Of a stretch of DNA of 64,000 nt, positions 1-13,547 are shown in pieces (positions within the stretch are counted from its first letter, which is position 1; every line of letters starts with the position of its first letter). The position numbers and the translations under genes are program-made. Under the pieces are notes generated by a model that did not search any database, was not told the DNA's origin, and saw nothing but the letters and a program-made list of their open reading frames with translations. Where the stretch lies: the NCBI GenBank assembly GCA_015499995.1, contig JADNRV010000005.1:248001-312000 (forward strand), given 5' to 3'. Origin of the DNA: Flammula alnicola. Lineage: Eukaryota > Basidiomycota > Agaricomycetes > Agaricales > Strophariaceae.

Positions 1-990
1 GAAGGTTTTCGTTCTCAGCATCACCGTACAACGAAGAAACACACCCCATCATGATGTCCAATTGGAGAGGGAGGAGCTAACAGCACGGTTTGTGCAGGAG
101 TTCCCGCGGTTGGCCTCGATGGATGATTTGGACTTCCAGTTCGGTGTCTTCGATTGACAATTGTAACTTCGTTGTGATTAGTTGTTTAACAAATGGGACG
201 AATACACTGCAGGCCGATGTTTTGGGTGTCGATTTTGCATATTCAACACTTGCAACGATGGCACATAACACATACGTAAATCTAAGGTCAACGGATACGA
301 AGAACATTTCCTCCGTCACGTCCCGAGACACCACGGTCTTTCAACGACTTCTTAGCAGTTTTCTTCAACCAACTCCAACACGATCCTGGGTCGCCGCGAA
401 TCTTGGGTGGTCTAGGCTGCTTTGTAACAGAGGTTGTAGGCGACGTCATCAGTAACTTCTGTTTTCGCAAGAAAAGACGCCATTTCGCGCATTTGTTTGT
501 AAGTGATCAGGAGGCCAGCAACTCGATACCCCATATCTGAAGTTGTTCCTGTGAATAAGGTGGACTGCGCCACTGTGGACGGGGATATATTTCAGTCAAT
601 GGGCTCCCAATTAAACAATGATAACGGAGGCAGAGTGAGTTGGAATCAAGTTAGAATCGCCACAGGGCCGAGTCGCGTCCGTAGTGGAAATGCCGAGACT
701 AGTGTAACTTTATTGACAGTCGTTTTGGCTCCCAACCAGTTCCCGCGGTTGTCTTCGAAGGAAGGGTAGGACTTCAAGTTCTCTGTAACCTTTTGACGAT
801 TGAATCGTGTACATAGTAGGGAAGTTGTTTCGTTTTTAACCCTATGACAGCGGAGAACAGGCTCGTTTGATATAAGTACTGTAGCTGCTTATCCTGCTAT
901 AATAACCTGATCATTCGAGGCTTCATGTCGCTGTCTGTTACTCAATTCAATGCTCAACTTGGTCGTCAGACAGCCAACCATCCACATAAT
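1..990. other. No intact gene; weak coding remnants on the minus strand
   Basis: No convincing full gene is visible. On the minus strand, short open stretches near 77-334 and 690-800 encode similar peptides ending in a core like ELEV...R.QPREL, which suggests two diverged copies of one small unknown sequence. There are no recognisable domains. The 3' flank of the F-box gene occupies the last part. Confidence 0.35.
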
Positions 991-2831
991 TTATAGATCC
1001 TTCTCATATTCAACCAGATCCTCCTCACATTCAACCTCCACATTATCCCAAACGACGGTGACAACTTCGTCAAGCACCGCTACGTCATCAGCCGAAAGGT
1101 AGACGCATTCCTCGAGATCCACCCTATCAAGTCCCACGCTGAGTTCAGCTCGCCTCTTCAGATAATCGTAGAGAGTGTCGATAGGGAGTCCAGCTTTGTG
1201 TGATGGGTCGAATTGGGCCCTTCGAATCGAGATATAGCAAAGGGAAGGGAGAGATGTTGTGTGAGGGAGGTTTAACGTGGACGGTCCTTGTCCATGTTCT
1301 GCGGACGATAGAGACAGTAAAAATGGCTTTACGACATTGCCAGTCAGGTGGACCGAATGTAATTCTGGCTGGGTTCCAAGGGAATGGATGAAGGTATCAG
1401 GTTCAATTTCGCCAAAGAGGCCATTTGATTCCAATGCCAACACGGCGAGACTCTGGCAGGGTAACGTCTGGCAGACATCTGTTAAAACGTTGCGCATTTC
1501 GTCTCTCCGGATCGGGCTTTCCAGATGACTATACCATCGCAGGCTCAGCACGACGGAGGGGGGTGTGGTCGGAAGAGAGAGGAAGCGACCAGCGGGGTCT
1601 GTCGATTCTGAGAAGGATGTCCAGGCTGTAAATTGCAGCGTCAACGGACTGCTAATCTGGCCTGGACGGTTAATAATCTGGCTGGGAGTGATTTGGAGGC
1701 TGCGGAACATGGGGTTTGTGGATTGCGGTGTCGAATATAATCCACGTAGATAGGAGAGGACGTTTGAGAAATCAGAACGGGTTCGCGGCCATCCTGTGCA
1801 TTCCAAATGAATCCTAACTGTAGGCGGGAAACGGATCTGACCCAAAAAGTTTCCTACTTCAAGTGTCGTATCGGTGAGTAGAAGGCTCTCTAACTTGGAA
1901 AGATGCACGGATACAGTCGTTGTCGCTGAAGATTCGTATTTTGGAAGTACAATTCCGTGTAAATGAAGCAGTTGTAGGGACGGCATTCGACGCAATGCGC
2001 TTATCAACTGGCCTTGCGAGGGTCGTTGTACAATGCCATGGTTGTGGATGGTTAGATGCGTAAGACCCCTCAAGAGCGCTGAGTCCCAGCCGGGGACCAT
2101 ACAAGCAACTTCAACACGCTTCAAGGAGTCTGTATCGCGAAGGCACTTTTCAACGAGTGCAATTGGGTCGATGAAGACGTCCGGCGTTGTATTTGCAGGC
2201 TTGGATTCTATTACGCGCAAGCTGCGCAGATGAGGCACTGAGGTCGAAGGTAGGTCGCCGAAAAGAGTTGCGAGTTGTTCAGCTGTAACTTGGTTTATAT
2301 ATATATCTTGAACACGAGATAAATGGCACCCTAGGAAGTTCTGAAGAGACTCGAAGGAAGCGTCTTGCAGCCATGTTCTTGACGAAAGGTCGGCGTTGAC
2401 GGAGAGCCTTGCAGTTTGCGACCTTTTAACCATCTCCGTTACCCAGCGAGGGCGGTCGAAGGGAAGGCTGGTCCATAGGCTGGGAAAATTATTGGCCATT
2501 TCTCTCCATTGCCTGCATACGTGTGTGAGTTTGATCCATCTCCAAGGTTTAGCGCGACTCTTCATCTCCTCCCGAGATAGCGCGAAGATCGTGGCGAACA
2601 GCTCGGCGGGAAGCTTTGAGATCGGAGAATGCATGTTCCTGCGCGACTTGAGTGCACGAATAGATTCATATAGATGTTGAATTTCTTTGTCTATATTATG
2701 ACGCGCCTCATCATCCGATATAACTTGAAGACTACCTTCTGTAAATGACGTTTAGTCAGATCGAGGAGGAGAAAGAGTACGTAAAGCACACCTCTTAGCG
2801 TCACAGCGACGATGTCTTGTGAGGGATCCAT
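991..2831 (-). CDS. F-box / leucine-rich-like protein, 595 aa
   Basis: Two exons are supported: 2792-2831 and 991-2738, with a 53-bp intron 2739-2791. Joined they give 595 aa. The start at 2831 is preferred over the ATG at 2634 because the spliced N-terminus adds a short helix (DKEIQHLYESIRALKSRRN) running straight into the F-box core, PISKLPAELFATIFALSRE, then HVCRQWREMANNFPSLWTSL. This helix-plus-F-box layout is typical of the large F-box families of Agaricomycetes. The C-terminal 450 residues have spaced leucines suggesting degenerate LRRs, and the tail is acidic. By family it would be a substrate adaptor of an SCF ubiquitin ligase, with unknown target. The intron removes an in-frame break between the two parts, which supports the model. 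Confidence 0.85.
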
Positions 2832-3311
2832 GAAAGAACTTGAAATAAGGGGCGCAGATATTTAGACCGGCAGTATTGTACTTAAACTATGATTTTTCCG
2901 AGTCAGAGTTGAATCTGACTCCCAGTAAATTCACATGCTTCCGAGAGATTCCTGAGAAACACTGTGAACGCGTTTCAACTCGAAGGTGTAGCCATGACTT
3001 GCACGGACTTGCACGAGTCAGGAGTGTGAGAGAAGAAATCCTCGTGTAATGACAAGAGAAGAGAAGAGAGGAGAAAGAGAAAAGAGAGGTTTCTAGATGA
3101 CGGGTCAGTGAACACGTGGTCTTGGCGCAGACTCAATGAACAAAGCAATGCACTTAAAAAAGCCATCGTAAGTTATGAAGTACATTTAATTAACTAGTAG
3201 CACATCGTTATACAGTGAAAAAAAGAAGAATAGCTGGAAAAAACGAAGCAAGCGAATCAATAAATCAGCCTAACGAAAGGTAGAGGCAAAAAACTAGCGT
3301 ATTTAACGGTA
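2832..3311. other. Intergenic, between two minus-strand genes
   Basis: This is the F-box promoter side and the YTA7 3' flank. There is a purine-rich stretch near 3050-3090 (GAGAAGAGA-type repeats). No gene is seen. Confidence 0.6.
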
Positions 3312-6300
3312 TTACTCTTCACCGCTCTCATATTCTCCAACCTCCTCCACGAACTCCTTGACGTCTTTAATAAGTTCAACAATCAATGCGTCCCGATTCC
3401 ATTCCTTTCTATGCCTCCACACGCTGCCAAGACAGGTCGCACGCAACTGTTCGAGCTGCTCCACTGTCAGCGCAATAGTCTTTTCTTTCAGCAGATCACG
3501 AAGATCGGAAAGTAAGGAATCAGAGACGCGGAATTCGGGCAACGGCGGCGTTGGTGTACGTTCCACCACCATCGGGGCGGGCTCTGGAACTGGAGTTGAG
3601 GAAGACGTAGCGGGTAGAGGTGTGAGTTGTCGTTCGGATCCCGATGGTATCTGCATATCAGGTATAGGGGTATGCAATGGCACATGCGCTGGAGGGGGTG
3701 GTGTAGGTGTCTTCGTGAGGAGCTGCATAAAAGACATGGTCTCCTGCTGTTGTGGAGGGTAATGAGGATGCTGTGGGTGGGGCTGGGACATGAAAGGATC
3801 CGAAGGGTCGGTCGTCATCATAGGGAAATTGTACGGATTTTGGTTTGGCGTCGGGGCAAAAGGCGGAACGGGGTACGAGTTCTCCTGAGGCACCATAGGG
3901 TTCAACAGGGCAGGATCAAAGCCAGCCGTACGTCTCGGAGCTTCATCCACCAACATCTGGTCTGGATAATGTCGGCCGAAGGGATTATTATGATTGTGGT
4001 GATTTTGTTGCAAGGATTGATAAGGAGGTAGAGGAAGGTGGTTGGGCAGAAGATTATGATTATACTCATGATTTAGCTCCTGCACCTCAGGAACCTCTAC
4101 AAGAGGAGCCATCGGCTCGATAACTGGGGGTGCAAATCGAACAACATGCGAACGGCCTTCAGTACCAGGCCTCGAGCCAAGAGTGTCCAGTGGGTCGCGG
4201 TCGTCGTCGTACTCATCGACGATCTTCGATCGCTTCGCATCACGACCTTCATCGTCACCTGGAAGACCGCGAGCTTCGCCCTCCGAGCCATGAGAGTCAG
4301 CTCCGCTCCCATCCTCGCCACGTTGTCTCTTCAGCCTGCGTTCCAGCTTGACAGGATCGGTTATGGGATGCTCAGGCTGCAATCCATTATTTCTCGCACT
4401 CCTTCTCGCTCCTGCAGGCGCAACGTTGCCATTCTGCTCCTTTTCGCGACCTTTCTCCTTCTCTTTCCGTCTCTCGTCCCTCCTCTGCCTTTCCCTGACT
4501 GCCATCCTCTCACACTCCAGCCGCAACTGCGGGTCGAACTCCTGAATACTGACTTGCGCAGCTGTGAACATCGCTTGCGCCTTATGCAGCCGTTCGAGGT
4601 CTTCATGGGCCCTAACGTCGGCATTGTGTACCATCTTGCCAACGTCGTCGAGGAAGTCCTGAGGCGTGAGGTAGCGGCCCTTGAACAAGTCCGTCTGCAT
4701 TCTCTCTAGATCCATGTCGAAGAGTGGCGGCAGTTGCTGCATCATCTGCTGCTGTTCCACGACAACGCCATTCATGGGTCCTCCGTGGTCGCCTGCTATG
4801 GGTTGCGTAGCGTGATCCTCTCCAATCTCAAGGACTCCATTGGGGCCTCGATGCACTTCAATGGCGGTCGTCGTTACCGTATCCATTGCAGCACCATCCA
4901 GCGGATCAAAATTGTACTCTTCCTATAAACGGACAGACGGATCGACAAAAAATCAATGAATGATAATAAAATAACCATACCGTAGCCCTTTTGGTAAATC
5001 TCTTAAACTTCCTCTTGAGCTCCGTCAAGATCGGTCCAAGGCGATACTTCAGCAGCGTAAGGACTCTCTGATCATTCTCTTCCTGGAGTGCCAATTCGGC
5101 GGCGGTAGGCTTTCGTGGTTCCAGAGGAGGCGCAATTGGTAGGTCTTCTAGAACTCTCTTCTTCCTCGCCATGCCATCCGCGAATTTATTCGGAGGTCTC
5201 CTGACGTCGTTCATAAGACCCTCGAAGAATGCCTCGCGTTGTGATAGGGTGGGCGCTGTAAGCTCGACGCGGTTATCCTTCGTAGGGCCGAACCATGCTT
5301 TGACGTCGCGCGGAAGGTCGGCGAAGCGCCCATCGACAACGGCAAGGAGCAGGATAGGGTCTGTTGGTGCTAGAGTGTCAAGCATAGCGCGTACAGTCGA
5401 TCGCGACGTCTCCGAGACAGCAGCACACCAGCCTACTAGAGAGGGTATATAAATCACAGAAGGCTGGTTTCGCTTCGCTTCGATGAACAGCTGGACGATG
5501 GCAGCTTCAACCGTCTGCAAATAGGTTAGATCTAACGCAGTATAAAGGCGTTAAGACGTACTCTAGTGGAGTCACTCATCAACGACCCGAGCTCGAGACT
5601 TTGAACATGATATCCTTCCAGATGGTGGAGAGCGGCAGCACCGATGTACCCCTGACCCATACCCACGGGACCGTGGATGATCACACGCGGTCTGTATACA
5701 CGCAGGGTTTGCATGGCTAATCGGTGGGGCGTAAGTTAATGCCTCCCTGATAAATAAAACCTTCAACACGCACCTTGGGATAACATCTCTTTCTCCAGAG
5801 CACCCTCCTCTCCACCTTCATCCTCAAACTCAGCCTCTTCGAGAGCACTGAGCTTCTTTTCCACGGGCATAACGCGAAGTGTCACCGCTTTCACCTTCTC
5901 CAGGGCACCCTCCAGCAACGGAACGAGTTGCATAGGAAGAGGCGTAGCCGCAGAGGATGATGAACGCGCCGAGGAAGGGACAAGTTCTACGAGAAAGAAA
6001 AATGTGTTAATTCATTATAGTGGCCGAAAATAGAAATAATTACTTTTAATGGAAATCATGAAATCACGTAAGCCGACACCGATCGTTTCCGGCTTCAGTA
6101 ATAACCTGTCGTTACTCTTATAGACCTGAGGGTAGCGCCTCTGGATTGCATTCAGGGCAGCTTCAGTACAAAGAGCCTGATAAAAAACCCAGAATCAATG
6201 TCAGATTGTACTCGTAAATCTTGAGTTGACTACGCACCCTCAAGTCAGCCCCTCCATAACCTTTGGTAAGCTTCGCCAGTCCCTTAAGCCTCTCCTTCAC

Positions 6301-8467
6301 TTCAAGTTGCTTATCCTCAGTCTTCTCCTCCTCACCAGCGCCCCACCCCTCCCACTTCTTCGTCATAATGCTCAAAATCTTCTCTCGCGCCTCCAACCCT
6401 GGCAGTCCAAAATAAAACTCCCTATCGAACCGACCCGGGCGGCGAAGGGCAGGATCAACGGCATCGGGACGGTTGGTAGCACCAATAACGATAACCTGGC
6501 CGCGCCCGTCCATACCGTCCATCAGGGCGAGGAGGGTACTGACGATCGATGCATGGATCTGATCTTGCTTCGACGATCGCACCGGCGCCAGCCCATCGAT
6601 CTCGTCAAAGAAGATGATCGAGGGCTGAGAATTACGCGCTTCCTCGAAGAGGAGCCGGAGTTGTCGCTCAGCTTCTCCGACCCATTTTGAGAGACAATCG
6701 GCGCCTTTACGCATGAAGAAGGCTATTTAAGTAGCAGCAGGGTGTCAGGTTCTGTCATTTTGCTGGAGCAAAAATAGGACGTACAAATTTGTCGACCACC
6801 CGTTCGACAACTTTGAGCCAAGGCTCTGGCCATGAGAGTTTTTCCGGTACCTGGCGGACCATGGAATAGGACACCTCGCGGAGGGGTTACGTTGAGCCGT
6901 TGGAACACCTCCGGGTATAACAAAGGCATAAGCGTCATTTCCTTCAAAGCATGAATATCTGTGATGAAAGCGTAAGTTCAGAGCTGCCATGCACATCGCG
7001 CAGAGCCTGGGACTTACAATCGTCGAAACCACCAACTTCATCAAATGTAACATTCTGGTTAACACCAAGCGGATCCGCATCTGCGAGAGCTGTTTAAAAC
7101 CAGTCCATCAGTGCCCTAACCTTGAGATGGCAAGACAGAGCGAGATAAACGCACCTGCATCCCCGATTTTACCAAGATTTGACGGCGTACCGCCAGCTGC
7201 AAGATCTCCAGGTAACATGCCACCCGCAGGCACAGCGCCGGCTCCGAAGGGGGCTATGCCACCAAACGGTTTTCGAGGCGTTCTTGTCGGATAATCCGAG
7301 TCCTACAGAGAAGAAAAACAGTAAGAATCGGACCGTCAGGCCATGGCCATGAAGAAGTGAAAAATTAGAAAAATTACTAACGGAGTCATCAGCCGGCGGC
7401 ATACCCATCCACCTGCCCAGTTCCGTCCCGCTTGCACTCCATCCCAGCCGTCCTTTACCTTTGCCACCACCTCCACCGGTCTTCCCGGCATTCCTGCCTC
7501 CAGCTTGCCTTGGCGGAGGTTTTGGCATCTCCTCGAGAGGGGGCGGTATTGCGTAGTTGATCTCCTTCCTCTGCCTGAAGGCATATGGCTTGCCATCGCC
7601 CTCCTCTTCTGGTTCCGGTGCTGGCTCTGGTTCCGGCTCAGGTTCGAGATCGGATGAAGTCTGTGGAGCGTCATCTAGAGACCCATCAGCGTCGGCAGAC
7701 GCGCCAGAGGAGGTATGCTCCGGATTGTAGAAGTCCTCCTCCTCTCCTTTCGACCCACGAGCGGCATTTCGCCGCAATACCCGCTGGGAGCGCTGAGCCT
7801 GCTGTTTCTGCTTTCGCTGCTGTTCCTTCTCCTTAGTCGATAGTGAAGAGGTGCCGTTTGTACCGTTCGCCAGCCTCTTGGATCGGTTCCGGGTTTCGTA
7901 CCGCCCATTGGTGTGCAGCTTCTCGTCTTCATCGCTAGCGATGAAGCTGTCTCGGCGACTGACGCGTTTACGGAGTGAATAGCCACTGGGAGCGTCGCCT
8001 TCATCGTCGTCATCCGATGGTTGCCGTGAGTGTCGTTTCGCGGAAGATGCCCTGGTGACCTTCTGTTTACGCGACTTGCTGAAGAGTTCGTCGGCGGGGA
8101 TGTCTTCGTCGTACGGGACTTCATCTTCCCCTTCTCCGTCATTTTCGCTGCTCTCGACATACGTCTTCTTCTTCACAGGCCTTCCTCCTCGAGTATGTAT
8201 AATTTCCTCTGGGGGCTCCTCTTCCTTGGGCGGCTCTATGTCGGGCTCGTCGTCCATGTCGACAGATTTTTCGCTCGCATGATACTCAGATCCCGAAGCG
8301 ACACTGGAAGCATTGCGGCTGCGAAGGTTCATGCTGGATATTGCGGGGAGTTTGATACGCAGCGGCGAAGGTGCGTCTGTCGGAGAGATACTGTGGTTGT
8401 CGTGCTGTGGCTCTGGTATGGGGAGAATTGAGTCAGCCAAATTTGTCGAGTCGGGTCCGTCAAGCAT
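3312..8467 (-). CDS. YTA7: YTA7/ATAD2-family bromodomain AAA+ ATPase, 1536 aa
   Basis: Ten exons: 7382-8467, 7155-7302, 7018-7089, 6785-6958, 6238-6722, 6044-6176, 5774-5986, 5562-5716, 4981-5514 and 3312-4922. They sum to 4611 nt with every junction in frame. Residues 1-360 are an acidic, basic-patch-rich, disordered N-terminus. AAA1 has Walker A GPPGTGKT (about residue 470), Walker B FFDEID (about 532), and the [19 protein letters not shown] sensor/arginine-finger block. AAA2 is degenerate: its P-loop reads HGPVGMGQ and the Walker B acidic pair is missing (SVIYIPS). A bromodomain covers roughly 975-1115, and a long C-terminal tail follows. In known family members this hexameric ATPase binds histones and disassembles or places nucleosomes in the nucleus. 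An inactive AAA2 is normal for the family. It is divergent from RNA14 across 8468-9743. Confidence 0.95.
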
Positions 8468-9743
8468 GAAAGGGTGGAGTATCCCACCACTCTCGAGCGG
8501 CTATTTCGATGAGTAGTTATCAGTGTATCGTTGCCAGCGTCGTCGTCGATGTTGCCTGACCGTCGCCCTTGTCACTGTCGAAGAATTCTTGGTGGTGAGT
8601 GAGCAGTGCACCATTGTTTCTGCTGTGGCGGTGCTTGTTTGTCCTTGTTGTTTAGTCATCAACCTCCTCCAACCTCCATCGTGCCCTCAGACCTCCTCAA
8701 ACCCCCCATACTTTCTTTCCACCGCAGATATCCTACATCGGCGAATTCGAAGGGATTTCATCGAGAAATGTGTTCTATCAACAAAATTCTGCTTGAAAAT
8801 CCGGTAAATTCGAGTGTATGAGCCCCGAGAGGACGGGTGCGGGACAGACAAGGGATTTGGGTGGGGTTCGCTATGGAAGTTCGGAGGAAAGAAACGATTT
8901 GTGAGGCCTTTGCGTTCTCATTTTCAACCACTTTATGATGACCCGACTTTCGTGATTCACTGGAAACCGTGACTCGCGTGACATTGTCACACTTCCGACG
9001 CCGATGCATGTTTCGTTCGCCATCTTTCATTCTTTCGCGAACTAGTATAGCTCTTTGGACTGCAGATAATTAGTAGAGCGAAAAATGCAGGCTATATTGA
9101 AGAGGACATGATTTTTTGTATCCGCAATCGCACTCAAACTAGCCTCAGTTTCATTTGACCCTGCATTCTTCGTCGCAAGCGTGACTTCAACGTTGAACTT
9201 TGAAGGACAGCTGCTAAATTTTCCCGAGGATTCTTCAGGGATAGAGAGCCTTTTAAGAGCGTTCCGAGGAACTGATTTATCTGCGTTTGCGCGAAAGAGT
9301 TTTCCCTTGAATTATTTGTTCGGAGGAAAATGACCGTGGTCGAGGTGTCGATGGCTTGATGACGTTGGACGACGACAGTGATATTTGAAGAAACAGTTTG
9401 CAGTGACATTGACCTCCACGAGACAATTCGCGGCATAAAATGCAGCGAAAAAATAAAGAGACATTTCTTATCACGGAGTGAAAGATCTGTTGGTATGCAT
9501 GACAATCCTAGGCCCTTAGAAATAAATTTAAATTCGTTATCGGAAAATATGAAATCAAATCGAGCTCGGAGGATGTAACATCTGACGAAAATTAAGTAGA
9601 GGACGAAGATATTCACAAGGGTCCATTTCTTTTGAAAATTTGGCGCCCGAAGTGTTGACGAAATGAGTGCCTGACCCCGCCAGCGGCGTTGTTTTAAAAA
9701 GAGTGTTCACGGGTTCCCACGCCCACTTGAACCACACACAACC
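8468..9743. promoter_or_regulatory. Divergent intergenic region between YTA7 and RNA14
   Basis: These 1.28 kb separate two diverging housekeeping genes, so both promoters must lie here. No open reading frame with coding character was found. The stretch just before 9744 has no obvious TATA box; a CCACACACAACC-like run sits immediately upstream of the RNA14 ATG. Confidence 0.5.
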
Positions 9744-12700
9744 ATGTCGACGTCCGAGTTCGCAGTGGCGGACGACGACTCATACATGGACTATGCAGGA
9801 GGAGACCAGACGCAGCCCACATCAGAGATCCTGAGCGCGTTATCCGTGAACAGCCCCGTGAAAACTGAGCCCTCCTCGCAAACGGAGCCCCAACTGCCCC
9901 CGCCCAGTGAATATGAAACCTTGACCGCACAGCTCGCCGACAGCCCACACAACCCCGACGGCTGGAGAAGACTCATTCGCGTCGCTGAAGACTCAGGGGA
10001 TATTGAAAAAATTAGCGCGACGTATGACGCCCTGTTGAAGCAATACCCGAATAACGTATGTCGTGTTGTCGCCTCCGCTTTTGGTGGTTTTCCATTGTCG
10101 TTTCGTCGTCCTTAACAAAGCGTTATGCATCTATCTCTCTCTCAGGCTACGGCGCAAATTCAATATATCAGCCATTTCGTGAATGATCCGTCTACGTTTG
10201 AGCGTGCCACGGATCTCTTCAAGAAGTTTTTGATTCGATCTCCGTGTGTTGAACTTTGGATTTACTACCTGAATTACGTGCGGTACGCCGAACCGAATTT
10301 GTAGTCTCGCCCTTTATCTAACACGAACACGTAGACGTATCAATGTCGAATCTACTCAGCGAGATGATGTCCGGATGTCGTACGAGTTCGCCTTGAATCA
10401 CGTCGGGCAGGATAAGGACAGCGGGCAGATCTGGGGCGACTACATCCAATTCCTTAAGAGTGGCCAAGTACGTCAGTGGCACACCGCTATTTTCCATCCT
10501 CTAACGAACGCTTATAGGCTACAACGACATGGGAAGAACAGCAAAAAATGGACGCGTTACGCAAAGTCTACCACCGCGCGGTGCAGATCCCGTTGGACAA
10601 CGTTGAGCGTTTATGGCAAGAACTCGAGACCTTCGAAACCAATCTAAACAAAATCACCGCCAAAAAGTTCATGGCGGACCTCTCTCCGGCACACATGCAG
10701 GCCCGCACCGTCCTCCGCCAACTCATCAACCACGTTACCCCCCTTTATGCTTCAAACTCGCAAGAACTCTTCCTCCCGTCGCTACCAAATTCGATGCGTC
10801 CGAACGAGCTCTCGTAGGAAAATGGAAAGCATACTTGAAGTGGGAAGAGAGCAATCCATTGGAGATCGAGGAGAAGGACAAGGCTACGCTAATCACAAGG
10901 ATACAAGGAGTGTATAGGAAGGCCGTGATTCGGATGAGATATTACACCGAAATTTGGTATGAGACTGCTCTTTCTTTCATTCGATGTGTGCTTATCGTAA
11001 CTTTAGGTTCATGGCTTATACCTGGACAAATAGTGTTGGAAAGCACGACGAAGCCATGTCGATCCTCAAGGCGGGATTAGAGGCTAACCCATCAAGGTCG
11101 GTGCTACGCCCTCATTTCCTCTTTCCTTTCACGATTCTTACTTGATCATGCGCCCAGTTTCCTCTTAACATTCGCCTACGCCGAAGCCATGGAAATAAAA
11201 AAAGATTTCGCCGAAGTGCACGCCACGTACGAAAAATTCCTCGGCATCCTACGAGCAAACCTCGAGACCCTCGAACTGACAACGACCTCCGCCAACACAT
11301 CCTTTTCCTCAAACGCCCCAGGGCAAAATAACGGTGCCAGCAACGGCAACGCACCTCCCAATATGTCTGGAGGCGAGCCTGGGTCGAATAACTCCTCTTT
11401 CAACACACAAGCGTCGGACGAGAGGCCGAAAAAGACGACAGAGCTGCAGAAGCACCGGACGGAGTACGGGCTGGTGTGGATTATGTATATGCGATTTGGC
11501 ATGAGGGCTGAGGGTGTCAAGCCCTCTCGCGCCATATTCGCAAAGGCCAGAAGAGATCGCTGGACACCTTGGGAAGTGTACGAAGCTGCCGGTATGCCTC
11601 ATCGAGTTTCTTTATTTATTGCTTTTTGGTTTTCGTTTCTTATCCTATTATACTTTGACAGCTTTGATGGAGTACCACTGCACCGAAGAGATATCAGTCG
11701 CCAGTCGGATCTTTGAGAGGGGCCTGGATACCTTTGGGGACGAGATCGAATACGTTCTGCGCTATCTCGGTTTCCTCATCTCTATCAACGACAAGAATAG
11801 TATGTGTTGATTTTATTACTGAGCGAGTTCGATCTCATCGGGATATATCAGATGCTCGTGCTCTTTTCGAGCGTGTCATCCCAACCTTCCCACCCGAGCG
11901 TGCTCGCCCGCTTTGGGAACGCTGGGCACGCTATGAATATCAATACGGAGACCTAGAAGCCTCACTGAAGCTCGAAAAACGGATGGCAGAGGTTTACTCA
12001 TCAGGTCCGTGTACCTGTCCTATTTGACTCGACGAATCTCTAGTTCCTAATTACATCATCTCCTGTAGATCCTCCAATCAAGCGTCTAGCGCAACGCCAC
12101 ATCTACCTCGGAACTGACGCCATCGCCGACCGCGATCTCGGCTTTGCCATCGCACGGCGCGCAACGACGTCGAGCCACCCGCTGATGCGCACGGAGACGT
12201 CACAATCGCTCATGACCAGCTCGCAGACGAGCAACGCGCCGCCGACGCAGCAGGCCAAACGCCCGGCATCGCCTGACTATCGAAAGCGGGAAGAAGGGCG
12301 CGGGGGTGAGTATTCTACGGGACATAAGAGGCCCAGACCGGTGTCGCCTCCGAGAGGGCCGGAGAGGGAGAGAGAGACGAGGTGGGAGGGACCGTCGTCG
12401 AGGAGGAGGTTCTCGCCTGCGCCGCCTTCGTCTTGGGAACGGGATGAACAGGGTGGTGGTGGTCCTAGACGAGGACGCGAACCCCTGCCGCCGCCGAGGG
12501 TGCAAGAAAGAGAAGATGACAAGTCAAGACAGGTCCAACTGCCTAATATTCTGTCGTGGTTTATTGGGGAATTGCCGACACCATCTTCGTTTGACGGTAT
12601 GTTTTTCTTTTCTGTGGTTTTTCTTCGGTCGAAATTCATCTTGCTCACTTTTTTTGTAGGACCTGTCTTCCGAACTGATGATCTTATGAATTTGTTCCGG

Positions 12701-12888
12701 AATGCTGTCATCCCCAGTACATCTGGGAGGCCCAAGTCACCACCTCCGCCTCCGCCGCGAAGTGGTAAGCACCCTTCCTTCTCTTTACTTTACACTGGTC
12801 TGACTCTTATTGGTTAGGTGGCGGTCGGCCTCCTCCGGACTATGGGCCATATCAAGGACCCACAGGTGGCCGTGGACGACGCTATTAA
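9744..12888 (+). CDS. RNA14: mRNA 3'-end processing factor RNA14 / CstF-77
   Basis: Eleven exons: 9744-10055, 10146-10282, 10335-10467, 10518-10956, 11007-11096, 11158-11591, 11662-11799, 11852-12004, 12069-12596, 12660-12764 and 12818-12888. The protein is built of HAT (half-a-TPR) repeats, for example [26 protein letters not shown] blocks and [20 protein letters not shown]. It ends in a low-complexity R/S/P tail and GGRGRRY. The family scaffolds cleavage factor IA/CstF in nuclear pre-mRNA cleavage and polyadenylation. Oddity: the reading frame breaks at about 10785-10790 (...CTACCAAATTC...). The exons sum to 2540 nt, one short of a multiple of three, and one added A restores a conserved-looking ...[15 protein letters not shown].... 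A one-base deletion in an A run is therefore likely. Corrected length is about 846 aa. Confidence 0.92.
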
Positions 12889-13547
12889 TCGTTTTCAGTT
12901 TCGACTTCGGTCTCGATTCGATTGGGAAATTATGCCCATGGATTGCGAATACGAGCACGAGTACGATGAGATGGTTCGCGCCGTTGTATATGGGTGTTTA
13001 TACCGGCCCCGTTGACATCGTCTCTGGAGGTGAAGAGGCAAATGGTTCGACGGGTTACCATTTTGCACTCCAAGATGCTTCAGCCAAGTTACTTTACATT
13101 TCGCTCGGACTTTTCACAGCAGTATATTGCTCCGAGCCTATGGCAGACTACATACTACAGTTACCAGATCTTTACAGAGATAAATGTACCATATTATACC
13201 ACAGAAAACGAGAGCATGGCCACTTCGACCGTATATGGGGGCCAGTCCTTGTTGTGGTTTGCTTGTCAAAGGCAAGGTCCACAAAAGAGGCGGACCATCC
13301 GGGTCTCACCGACGGTCTCTTCCCTTATCGCCTTTGTCGTCGTCCGTGTACACCAGGTACATCGCCCAGGATCAGAGACCACGTCTATAGCGCCAGTAAG
13401 CCTCCAAAGCCCCTATACTTCCTCGACCGCACTGCAATCTTCGACTGTCTGACATGAAGTTCTTTAGAATCGGCTCTGCATGCTGTTCGTTGTTTGATAC
13501 AGCACTACTTGTGAACATGCGCGCTGAAACCTGACCATGAGTAGTAA
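12889..13547. other. Intergenic, RNA14 3' flank and next promoter
   Basis: Several long open frames overlap here (for example 12810-13457), but none has a domain or a shared splice pattern. The next gene's ATG at 13548 is preceded by in-frame stops TAG TAA. I see no gene. Confidence 0.5.

Noticed and set aside
4146..4709. 187-codon plus-strand frame
   Set aside because: It is antisense to the YTA7 bromodomain exon and has no independent support.
5562..5716. Loss of the second Walker A in YTA7 as a mutation
   Set aside because: A degenerate second AAA domain is normal for the YTA7/ATAD2 family.
12810..13457. 215-codon open frame after RNA14
   Set aside because: It overlaps the last RNA14 exon in another frame, has no domain, and two other frames over the same DNA are equally open.
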